Assembly (NCBI GenBank): GCA_030670715.1
Contig: DAOVBC010000175.1
Location: 1 to 5,609 of the forward strand
DNA from: Deltaproteobacteria bacterium
GTDB taxonomy: Bacteria > Desulfobacterota > Desulfobacteria > Desulfobacterales > SG8-13
Direction of reading: 5' to 3'
DNA length: 5,609 nt
Under the pieces are notes generated by a model. It was not told where the DNA came from. It did no database searches and worked only from the letters and a program-made list of their open reading frames with translations. Positions 1 to 4,351 of this stretch are shown here, piece by piece. A program made the translations under genes and the position numbers. Each line of letters starts with the position of its first letter. Within the stretch, counting starts at the first letter, position 1.

Positions 1-144
1 CCCGGATTTTCCGGAGATCTTTTCGATGATTTTGTAAGACCGGGAGAAGAGATCTGGCTCATCATTCCGACGGACGAAGATGCCACGGTTCTTCTCTACG
101 AAGATGACCAATTGATCCGAACCCTGGTATTTGATGCACGGTAG
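1..144 (+). CDS. 3' end of an unrecognised protein gene (N-terminus outside window)
   Basis: Frame 1 is open from the first base to a TAG at 142-144, giving 47 C-terminal residues that begin PGFSGDLFDDF and end LIRTLVFDAR. The piece is acidic, with several Asp/Glu, and has alternating hydrophobic stretches (IWLIIP, TVLLYE, TLVF) that look like beta strands. I see no signal, membrane segment or catalytic motif and do not recognise the family. It is on the same strand as rpe but separated from it by 144 bases of repeats, so co-transcription is possible but not shown. In some deltaproteobacterial genomes rpe follows an rRNA methyltransferase and a PASTA-domain gene, but this tail does not resemble a PASTA domain to me. 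That the frame is coding is likely but not certain, because only 47 codons are visible. Confidence 0.55.
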   Translation, partial: PGFSGDLFDDFVRPGEEIWLIIPTDEDATVLLYEDDQLIRTLVFDAR

Positions 145-159
145 ACCGCCTGGCGCATG

Positions 160-186
160 CTGAGTGTGTTGAGTTTATTGGGTTAC
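160..186 (+). repeat. Three tandem 9-mers, left intergenic region
   Basis: Three consecutive 9-base units can be laid end to end: CTGAGTGTG (160-168), TTGAGTTTA (169-177) and TTGGGTTAC (178-186). They share a T-T/G-G-A/G-G-T-T core. A related 9-mer array lies at 3997-4023 in the same strand orientation. The last unit overlaps the heptamer array that follows. No coding or known regulatory role is evident. Confidence 0.6.
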
Positions 187-205
187 GAGTTGCGAGTTAC
201 GGGTT
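178..205 (+). repeat. Four tandem heptamers (ACGAGTT family), G-rich strand on plus
   Basis: Four adjacent 7-base units are visible: TTGGGTT (178-184), ACGAGTT (185-191), GCGAGTT (192-198) and ACGGGTT (199-205). Their reverse complements (AACCCAA, AACTCGT, AACTCGC, AACCCGT) are the units of the array at 4295-4350 and of the fragment at 4126-4140. The array lies 3' of the stop codon at 142-144 with its G-rich strand as the sense strand, as for the right-hand array relative to the VWA gene. Confidence 0.75.
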
Positions 206-217
206 TCTCGATGGTTC

Positions 218-245
218 CAAGTTTCACGTTTCAAGTTTCACGTTC
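218..245 (+). repeat. Four tandem heptamers (CAAGTTT/CACGTTT)
   Basis: The units are CAAGTTT (218-224), CACGTTT (225-231), CAAGTTT (232-238) and CACGTTC (239-245). They can also be read as two 14-mers differing only at the last base. The sequence differs from the ACGAGTT family just upstream, but the period is the same. It lies 44 to 71 bases upstream of the rpe start codon, so it should be part of the rpe leader or promoter region. Confidence 0.75.
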
Positions 246-252
246 TTTACAA

Positions 253-276
253 CCGGCTAACGGGCTAACTGACTAG
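253..276 (+). repeat. Three tandem octamers running into the rpe ribosome binding site
   Basis: Three 8-base units, CCGGCTAA (253-260), CGGGCTAA (261-268) and CTGACTAG (269-276), share a C-x-G-x-C-T-A core. The last two bases of the third unit (AG, 275-276) are the first bases of the Shine-Dalgarno sequence AGGAGA, so the repeat abuts and partly forms the translation start signal of rpe. The third unit is the most diverged. Confidence 0.55.
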
Positions 277-280
277 GAGA
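275..280 (+). promoter_or_regulatory. Ribosome binding site of rpe
   Basis: AGGAGA at 275-280 is a strong Shine-Dalgarno match, placed 8 bases before the ATG at 289-291. It fixes the start of rpe at 289. No convincing sigma-70 promoter was seen between 145 and 275. Confidence 0.85.
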
Positions 281-288
281 AAATCTTT

Positions 289-957
289 ATGAAAAAGTTA
301 ATTGCACCATCGATACTTTCTGCCGATTTCACAAAACTGGGTGAGGAGATAGCGGCCATTGAAAAGGCCGGAGCGGACTGGATCCATGCAGATGTAATGG
401 ACGGTCATTTCGTGCCGAACATCACCTTCGGCCCGATGGTTGTAAAAGCGGTCAGGAACATCACCCGCCTTCCCATTGACGTTCATTTAATGATCGAAAA
501 TCCGGACCGCTATATTCCGGAATTTATCAAAGCCGGAGCAGACTGGATTTCCGTGCAGGTGGAAACCTGCCCTCATCTGAATCGCACGATACAGCTTATC
601 AAAGAATCCGGCAGGAAAGCGGGCGTCGTATTGAATCCTTCCACACCGCTTTCGTCTATTGAATGGGTTATCGAATACGTCGATTATATTCTGATTATGA
701 GTGTAAACCCGGGTTTCGGCGGTCAGGCGTTTATCCCCAACAGCATGAAGAAAGCCAAAGACCTTCGCAGGTTAATTGACGACCGCGGGCTTGCCGTATT
801 GATCGAAATCGACGGAGGCGTTAATGAAAACACAATTACCGATATCGCCCGGGCCGGTGTCGATGTTTTTGTTGCCGGTTCGGCGATATTCGGACGGCCT
901 GATTATAAACAGGTCATTGATAAATTCAAAAGACTTTTAGGTGAAGGTGAGAAGTGA
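289..957 (+). CDS. rpe: Ribulose-phosphate 3-epimerase
   Basis: Cytoplasmic TIM-barrel enzyme that interconverts D-ribulose 5-phosphate and D-xylulose 5-phosphate in the pentose phosphate pathway (and the Calvin cycle where present). The 222 residues match the usual family length of about 220-230, so it is full length. Family signatures appear in order: APSILSADF (6-14), HADVMDGHFVPN (33-44), DVHLMIENP (64-72), MSVNPGFGGQ (137-146), EIDGGV (173-178) and AGSAIF (196-201). The expected metal ligands His33, Asp35, His66 and Asp175 are all present; the two aspartates are the catalytic acid/base pair. The GFGG loop (143-145) and GGV/GSA segments correspond to the phosphate-binding part of the barrel. 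The start is supported by AGGAGA 8 bases upstream. The stop TGA overlaps the ATG of the following aroQ by one base, indicating an operon with translational coupling. No damage is seen. Confidence 0.98.
   Translation: MKKLIAPSILSADFTKLGEEIAAIEKAGADWIHADVMDGHFVPNITFGPMVVKAVRNITRLPIDVHLMIENPDRYIPEFIKAGADWISVQVETCPHLNRTIQLIKESGRKAGVVLNPSTPLSSIEWVIEYVDYILIMSVNPGFGGQAFIPNSMKKAKDLRRLIDDRGLAVLIEIDGGVNENTITDIARAGVDVFVAGSAIFGRPDYKQVIDKFKRLLGEGEK
945..950 (+). promoter_or_regulatory. Ribosome binding site of the aroQ remnant, inside the end of rpe
   Basis: AGGTGA at 945-950 lies within the last codons of rpe, 6 bases before the ATG at 957-959. Together with the TGATG overlap of the rpe stop and aroQ start, it indicates that aroQ was translated by coupling to rpe. 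The signal is intact although the gene it serves is broken. Confidence 0.6.
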
Positions 958-1414
958 TGGTTAAAAATCAAGTAGCTATACCAAAAATTCTGGTTATTCA
1001 TGGTCCCAACTTAAATATGCTGGGCAAACGCGAACCTGCTATTTACGGCAGCAAAACACTGGAAGATATTGATTCATCACTGATCTAAGAGGGGCACCGG
1101 TTGACGCTTTCTGTAGAATGCTTTCAATCCAACCTTGAAGGTGCCATTGTTGAGGCAATACAGCAGGCACATGGAAATGTCGCCGGTATAATCATCAACC
1201 CTGGGGCTTACACCCATACCAGCATTGCAATTCGCGACGCCTGCTGCTGCTGGATGTTCCAATCATCGAAGTCCACCTTTCCAATATTTATCAAAGAGAA
1301 GAATTCCGGCGTAAATCGATGATATCCGATATTGCAACTGCTCGGCTCACCGGCTTCGGCGCCGACGGCTATATCATGGCCCTCAATGCCCTATCGCGAA
1401 TGATCCGCATATGA
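957..1414 (+). pseudogene. aroQ: Type II 3-dehydroquinate dehydratase, disrupted by a stop codon and a frameshift
   Basis: AroQ makes 3-dehydroshikimate from 3-dehydroquinate in the shikimate pathway and normally forms a cytosolic dodecamer. Read with two corrections, the region encodes 152 residues, a normal length. Lesion 1: an in-frame TAA at 1086-1088 (codon 44), in the helix after GSKTLEDI; the reading continues in the same frame to FQSNLEG (56-62) and INPGAYTHTS (80-89). Lesion 2: after RDA (codons 93-95), at 1239-1241, one base is missing just before a run of CTG codons. The rest reads in the next frame as LLLLDVPIIEVHLSN and QREEFRRKS, and ends at TGA 1412-1414. All expected active-site residues survive: Arg25, Tyr30, Asn81, His87, Glu105, His107 and Arg118, each offset by exactly 6 from the Mycobacterium tuberculosis numbering. 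The start overlaps the rpe stop. High residue conservation suggests recent inactivation or errors in the sequence; I cannot tell which. Confidence 0.92.
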
Positions 1415-1430
1415 AACTCTAATGGCACTG

Positions 1431-2150
1431 TCAATCTGTTTCGCGATTTTCATAGCGGTACCCCACGCCGTGAACGGTTTTTATTACACTTGGCTGCCGC
1501 GGTTCCGACTCGATCTTTTTGCGAAGCCGGGCGATATGCTGGTCAAGAGTACGCGTGGTGCCGAAGTAATCCAGGCCCCAGACAGCGTTCAGCAGGGTAT
1601 CGCGACTGAGGACCCGGTTGGGACGATTATAAAAATACTTTAACAGCTCCAGCTCTTTGGCCGACAGATCCATATCTTCCCCGCCCTTGCGCGCGCGATA
1701 CTGCACGGTATCAATTTCAGCCTGCCCGAAGAGAAACACCGGCGGGGTATCCCCAGATTCTTCCGCTGGCTGCCGGCTGCGCGCAGCGCGCCTGAGCACC
1801 GCCTCTATGCGGGCCAGCAATTCATGCACACCGAAGGGCTTTGTGATATAATCATCGGCACCCAGCTGCAAACCAACGACCTTGTCGATTTCCTCTCCTT
1901 TGGCTGTGAGCATAATCACCGGCATATCAGAGTTTTGAGTACGGATTTCCCTGCAGACATCGTAGCCGCTTTTTCCGGGCATCATGATGTCGAGTATAAT
2001 CAGATCATACGGGTTGGTTTTATACAGCGCCAGAGCCTGTTCACCGTTTACTGCCGGCGTAGCTTCATAGCCCTCGCTTTCAAGGGTATCAATAAGGCCC
2101 GTGCGGATGTGCGCATCATCTTCGGCAACCAGAATCTTGATCTTTTTCAT
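1431..2150 (-). CDS. OmpR/PhoB-family response regulator (receiver plus winged helix)
   Basis: Cytoplasmic transcription factor of a two-component system. With the start chosen here it has 239 residues, typical for the family. The receiver domain covers about residues 4-118: acidic pocket Glu10-Asp11-Asp12, phosphoacceptor Asp54 in LIILDIMMPG, switch Thr82 in MLTAKGEE, and Lys104 in YITKPF. A polar linker (about 122-136, RSRQPAEESGDT) leads to the Trans_Reg_C winged-helix domain (about 138-236), with DLSAKELELL, VLSRDTLL, the recognition-helix segment RTLDQHIARLRKKI and the wing HGVGYRY. An in-frame ATG six codons upstream (2166-2168) is possible but has no Shine-Dalgarno sequence, whereas the ATG at 2148-2150 is preceded by AGGA at a 5-base spacing. 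The start lies 22 bases after the kinase stop, so the two are co-transcribed, kinase first. The gene is convergent with aroQ. Its target genes cannot be read from the sequence. Confidence 0.96.
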   Translation of the reverse strand: MKKIKILVAEDDAHIRTGLIDTLESEGYEATPAVNGEQALALYKTNPYDLIILDIMMPGKSGYDVCREIRTQNSDMPVIMLTAKGEEIDKVVGLQLGADDYITKPFGVHELLARIEAVLRRAARSRQPAEESGDTPPVFLFGQAEIDTVQYRARKGGEDMDLSAKELELLKYFYNRPNRVLSRDTLLNAVWGLDYFGTTRTLDQHIARLRKKIESEPRQPSVIKTVHGVGYRYENRETD

Positions 2151-2155
2151 ATTAA

Positions 2156-2159
2156 TCCT
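2156..2159 (-). promoter_or_regulatory. Ribosome binding site deciding the response regulator start
   Basis: The plus-strand TCCT at 2156-2159 reads AGGA on the minus strand, 5 bases before the ATG at 2150. No comparable signal precedes the upstream in-frame ATG at 2168, which begins only 4 bases after the kinase stop. This favours the 239-residue product over the 245-residue one. Confidence 0.6.
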
Positions 2160-2172
2160 GTCAAGCATAAGG

Positions 2173-3909
2173 CTAAAATGGTATTAATACGACAAAACAG
2201 CTTCCACCGCCGGAGCGTGGCTCAAACAGCAGATCTCCACCGATATCGCGCAGCAGCCGGCGCGCAATACTCAGTCCCAGCCCCGAACCTGGCTGGCGGG
2301 CCGTTAACGAATCATCAACACGGTGGAATTTATTAAAAATCTTTCTCCTGTGGGGGTTCGGCACCCCGGGTCCACGATCCTGGACTTTGATACAGCAGGC
2401 TTCAGCAGAAGATTCCAGCGACACTGTCAGTTCTTTTCCCTCCGCGGCGTATTTTATCGCATTGTCAATCAGGTTCAGCAGCACCTGCTCCAAGGTATCA
2501 CGATCAGTTTGAACTTTATTCGTCGAATCCGGAATCTGTTTTATCAACACCAGGCCGGCCTGTTCCAGCCGCATCCGGTGAGCATCGATAATTTCGTGCA
2601 GAAATAAGGGTATGTCCAGTTCTTTTATCCGGTATTGTTTGCGCCCCTGTTCCAGCCTGCTGAAGTCGAGAACATTGTTTACCAGCCGGGTCAACCGCTG
2701 GCTCTCATCGACGATCACATTAAGATAATCTTTCTTTTTCTCCGGTGATTGTATCCGATCCTCGTTGAGCAGTTCCGCGTACATACGGATGCTGGTCAGC
2801 GGTGTCTTGAGTTCGTGAGATACATTGGATACAAAACTTGTTTTCCGATGGGCATCTTTCAGATTCCGCAGGGCCTGCCAGGTCAGCAAGGCGCCACCGA
2901 GGAGAATGGCGGTGATAAAAACCGCCAGTAGAAGAAGAGATAGCAGAAAAAATCCCCTGGCCGGTTTAACAGCCGTTCCCTTTTCGGCAAAATACACCGC
3001 TATCTGCCAGTGCGGCAGCTGGGGGGACAATGGGACAGCAATTTCCGGGCGATCGGAGTTATTAATCGGAGCGCTACCGGCCTGATGCAGTATTTTCCCA
3101 CTGCCGTCGATCAGCCCGAACACCATGCCGGAAGGTAGTGTTTCCTGCCGGGGAAAGTCCAGTATAAGCCGGGAGAGCAATGTCATGACTTCCAGCTCGA
3201 CGCCGTAAATTAAACCGTCGGGCCGGTGCTGCACCCATCCCAGCAGATAAAGACTGTTGTCCGCAAACCATGGAATCCACCCTGAGGCGCCGCGATCTGC
3301 CGCGTCAGACACCATCATTTCCGCGGAAGGCCCTGCAACCTTCCCTCTGGCCAATTCCATCAACTTGCGCCTTGCGGGTGGATTTTTTTGGTGTAATTTC
3401 CCCGGACTGGAAATCTCATCGCGGGTGACCAAACCTTCGGGCTGAAAGCGGTCCGGTGATTCGATCGCCCCTGATGTTCTCGATCCCGGGCCCTCCACTG
3501 CAACGGATTGCCAGGGGATGCGTCCGCTAATAAGCGCATGGTAGCGGGTGATGAATTGGACTTCTTCGGCAGTGGCAGTGTCATCCGGGAGCGGTTTCAC
3601 GAGACCGTCAACCGGATCCCAGATAAAGCCGTTTCTGATTAAAGGATTTTGAATTTCCCACCTGGAGAGGGTTTCATTGATCTCTTCAGCGGGAATTGCC
3701 CTCAGCGCCCGGGTTAGTTCGTCTTCTACCGCTTCCACTGTGATCAGCAGAGTGTCACCGACGGCCTGGGCCCTTTCACGGGCCGATAGACGCGCTTGCT
3801 GATTGATTCTCTCCTGCTCATGGTGCAGCAGTTGAAATGCGGCTGTGGCGATAACCGCCGTCGGAACGAGCAGGAGCAGCCAGTATGTAATAATAGCCCT
3901 TTTGGTCAT
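2173..3909 (-). CDS. Membrane sensor histidine kinase, PhoR/EnvZ-like transmitter, large extracytoplasmic domain
   Basis: Inner-membrane kinase expected to autophosphorylate and pass phosphate to the downstream regulator. The product is 578 residues. Order: TM1 (about 5-28), extracytoplasmic region (about 29-318), TM2 (about 319-345), then directly the transmitter. HisKA: H-box SHELKTP with His365. HATPase_c: N-box LLNLIDNAIKY with Asn483, G1 DRGPGV (511-516), F-box IFNKFHRVDD (524-533), G2 GSGLGLSIA (541-549). All key residues are intact. Only about 20 residues separate TM2 from the H-box, so a normal HAMP domain is absent. I do not recognise the sensor region; it starts with a long polar helix (about 29-70), consistent with a four-helix or Cache-like fold, but that is a guess. 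The ATG at 3909 was chosen because the membrane segment follows at once; an in-frame TTG at 3939 would add ten residues. Neither start has a clear Shine-Dalgarno. Confidence 0.95.
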   Translation of the reverse strand: MTKRAIITYWLLLLVPTAVIATAAFQLLHHEQERINQQARLSARERAQAVGDTLLITVEAVEDELTRALRAIPAEEINETLSRWEIQNPLIRNGFIWDPVDGLVKPLPDDTATAEEVQFITRYHALISGRIPWQSVAVEGPGSRTSGAIESPDRFQPEGLVTRDEISSPGKLHQKNPPARRKLMELARGKVAGPSAEMMVSDAADRGASGWIPWFADNSLYLLGWVQHRPDGLIYGVELEVMTLLSRLILDFPRQETLPSGMVFGLIDGSGKILHQAGSAPINNSDRPEIAVPLSPQLPHWQIAVYFAEKGTAVKPARGFFLLSLLLLAVFITAILLGGALLTWQALRNLKDAHRKTSFVSNVSHELKTPLTSIRMYAELLNEDRIQSPEKKKDYLNVIVDESQRLTRLVNNVLDFSRLEQGRKQYRIKELDIPLFLHEIIDAHRMRLEQAGLVLIKQIPDSTNKVQTDRDTLEQVLLNLIDNAIKYAAEGKELTVSLESSAEACCIKVQDRGPGVPNPHRRKIFNKFHRVDDSLTARQPGSGLGLSIARRLLRDIGGDLLFEPRSGGGSCFVVLIPF

Positions 3910-3945
3910 GGTGAAATTTAATATCACAGGAACAGACAAATCTCA

Positions 3946-3974
3946 AATATACATGATTGGGGTTCAAGGTTCAG
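3946..3974 (-). promoter_or_regulatory. Candidate sigma-70-type promoter for the kinase/regulator operon
   Basis: On the minus strand a -10-like TATATT (3951 down to 3946, five of six matches to TATAAT) lies 17 bases after CTGAAC (3974 down to 3969, three of six matches to TTGACA). Transcription would begin near 3939, leaving about 30 bases before the ATG at 3909. It would also place the alternative TTG start at or next to the transcript's first base, which supports the ATG. The weak -35 element falls inside the GGTTCAA heptamer array. This is a pattern match only. Confidence 0.3.
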
Positions 3975-3981
3975 GGTTCAA
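3961..3981 (-). repeat. Three tandem heptamers (GGTTCAA) upstream of the kinase
   Basis: Plus-strand units GGTTCAA (3961-3967), GGTTCAG (3968-3974) and GGTTCAA (3975-3981) are contiguous, followed by a partial GGTT. Read in the direction of the kinase gene they are TTGAACC repeats. They overlap the possible -35 region. A 7-base step is not helically phased, so this is not a typical OmpR-family operator. Confidence 0.7.
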
Positions 3982-3996
3982 GGTTTTTTGATTTCG

Positions 3997-4023
3997 CTGG
4001 GTTTATTGGGTTCGTTGAGTTGA
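3997..4023 (+). repeat. Three tandem 9-mers, right intergenic region
   Basis: The units are CTGGGTTTA (3997-4005), TTGGGTTCG (4006-4014) and TTGAGTTGA (4015-4023). They are close relatives of the 9-mers at 160-186, in the same strand orientation; the longest exact match between the two places is GTTTATTGGGTT. The two copies lie about 3.8 kb apart. Confidence 0.65.
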
Positions 4024-4025
4024 TT

Positions 4026-4046
4026 ACACTATGCGCTATGCTCCAT
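4026..4046 (-). repeat. Three degenerate heptamers (ACACTAT, GCGCTAT, GCTCCAT)
   Basis: The contiguous units ACACTAT (4026-4032), GCGCTAT (4033-4039) and GCTCCAT (4040-4046) share C-x-A-T endings. On the minus strand they read ATGGAGC, ATAGCGC, ATAGTGT. The relation is clear between neighbours but weak across all three. Confidence 0.45.
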
Positions 4047-4051
4047 TAGCT

Positions 4052-4100
4052 TTTTACGAGTTCGTCAAAGCTGAAAGCTGAAAGACTTTAGCTCGTAAAA
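4052..4100. repeat. Perfect 9-bp inverted repeat around AAAGCTG heptamers
   Basis: TTTTACGAG at 4052-4060 is the exact reverse complement of CTCGTAAAA at 4092-4100, with 31 bases between. The loop carries AAAGCTG twice (4067-4073, 4074-4080) and a diverged AAAGACT (4081-4087). Neither strand has a T-run after the stem and the stem is AT-rich with a long loop, so it is not a standard intrinsic terminator. It could fold in RNA transcribed from the VWA gene or be extruded in DNA; no function is shown. Confidence 0.6.
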
Positions 4101-4181
4101 TGAAAAACGGTTGTGTCAGTTGAGTCCGTAACTCGCAACTTGGAATCATCGAATATTCAACATCGAGTATCGAACAGCGCC

Positions 4182-4285
4182 CCGGTTCTCCCGTTCCCCG
4201 ACTTATCATTACCCCGTTTCTCCGTTACGCCGGTTCTCCGTTTCTGCCCTTCCCCGGCTCTCCGTCTCTCCGCTTCACCGTTTCG
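4182..4285 (+). repeat. Thirteen octamers in unbroken register (CCGTTTCT family)
   Basis: The 104 bases divide exactly into 13 units of 8. Ten begin with CCG; repeated forms are CCGTTTCT (4214-4221, 4238-4245) and CCGGTTCT (4182-4189, 4230-4237). Others are CCGTTACG, CCGGCTCT, CCGTCTCT, CCGCTTCA and CCGTTTCG. The third and fourth units (4198-4213) are the most diverged yet keep the length of two units, so the register holds across them. The pyrimidine-rich strand is plus; transcription from the VWA gene would read the purine-rich strand. There are no unique spacers, so it is not a CRISPR array. Confidence 0.85.
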
Positions 4286-4294
4286 ACCTCTTAG

Positions 4295-4350
4295 CCCGTA
4301 ACTCGCAACCCGTAACTCGCAACCCGCAACCCAAGTAACCCGTAACCCAA
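4295..4350 (-). repeat. Heptamer array (CCCGTAA/CTCGCAA) directly after the VWA stop codon
   Basis: Plus-strand units: CCCGTAA, CTCGCAA, CCCGTAA, CTCGCAA (4295-4322, two identical 14-mers), CCCGCAA (4323-4329), a 9-base CCCAAGTAA (4330-4338), CCCGTAA (4339-4345) and a partial CCCAA (4346-4350). The array ends one base before the complement of the VWA stop codon (4352-4354), so a VWA transcript would enter it at once, reading the G-rich strand. It is the reverse-complement relative of the array at 178-205, and another fragment lies at 4126-4140. Confidence 0.85.
4323..4348 (-). other. Canonical four-tract G-quadruplex motif just 3' of the VWA gene
   Basis: On the minus strand four GGG tracts (complement of CCC at 4346-4348, 4339-4341, 4330-4332, 4323-4325) are separated by loops of 4, 6 and 4 bases. 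This satisfies the usual G3-N(1-7) rule for an intramolecular quadruplex. The first tract begins 3 bases after the stop codon of the VWA gene, so the motif would be at the start of that mRNA's 3' untranslated region. Folding and function are inferred. Confidence 0.6.
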
Positions 4351-4351
4351 A

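Larger units (their letters stand above)
3910..4351. other. Gene-free region of about 440 bases built from small tandem arrays
   Basis: This stretch between the kinase and VWA genes contains no credible gene. An open frame at 4113-4301 runs through simple repeats and encodes Pro/Ser/Leu/Arg-rich sequence, so I do not call it. From left to right it holds a possible kinase promoter, GGTTCAA heptamers (3961-3981), 9-mers (3997-4023), GCGCTAT-like heptamers (4026-4046), an inverted repeat enclosing AAAGCTG heptamers (4052-4100), an isolated CCGTAACTCGCAACT fragment (4126-4140), an octamer array (4182-4285), and a heptamer array containing a G-quadruplex motif (4295-4350). The stretch 4141-4181 has scattered ATCGA motifs without a clean period. 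Confidence 0.8.

Noticed and set aside
1086..1088. Recoding of the aroQ stop as selenocysteine or pyrrolysine
   Set aside because: The codon is TAA, not TGA or TAG, and the family has no conserved special residue at this helix position.
1233..1256. Programmed -1 frameshifting as an explanation for the aroQ shift
   Set aside because: There is no X-XXY-YYZ slippery heptamer and no evident downstream pseudoknot, and the upstream in-frame TAA would still block translation. A one-base loss next to a CTG run explains it better.
1101..1322. A separate 73-residue plus-strand gene starting at TTG
   Set aside because: It is the middle of aroQ, in the same frame as the N-terminal piece; it contains FQSNLEG and INPGAYTHTS and loses homology after the frameshift at about 1241.
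1411..1453. Bidirectional terminator between the convergent aroQ and regulator genes
   Set aside because: Only a 6-base ATGAAA/TTTCAT pairing with a long loop is present, and part of it lies within the regulator coding sequence; no GC stem with a T-run was seen.
1824..2336. A 170-residue plus-strand open frame opposite the regulator/kinase junction
   Set aside because: It is antisense to two well-supported genes with all family motifs, and its own translation shows no recognisable domain.
4113..4301. A 62-residue plus-strand open frame in the intergenic region
   Set aside because: It runs through the octamer array, so its Pro/Ser/Leu/Arg-rich product simply reflects an 8-base repeat read in triplets.
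4182..4350. CRISPR-like array
   Set aside because: Units are 7-9 bases, contiguous and degenerate, with no unique spacers and no cas genes in the window.
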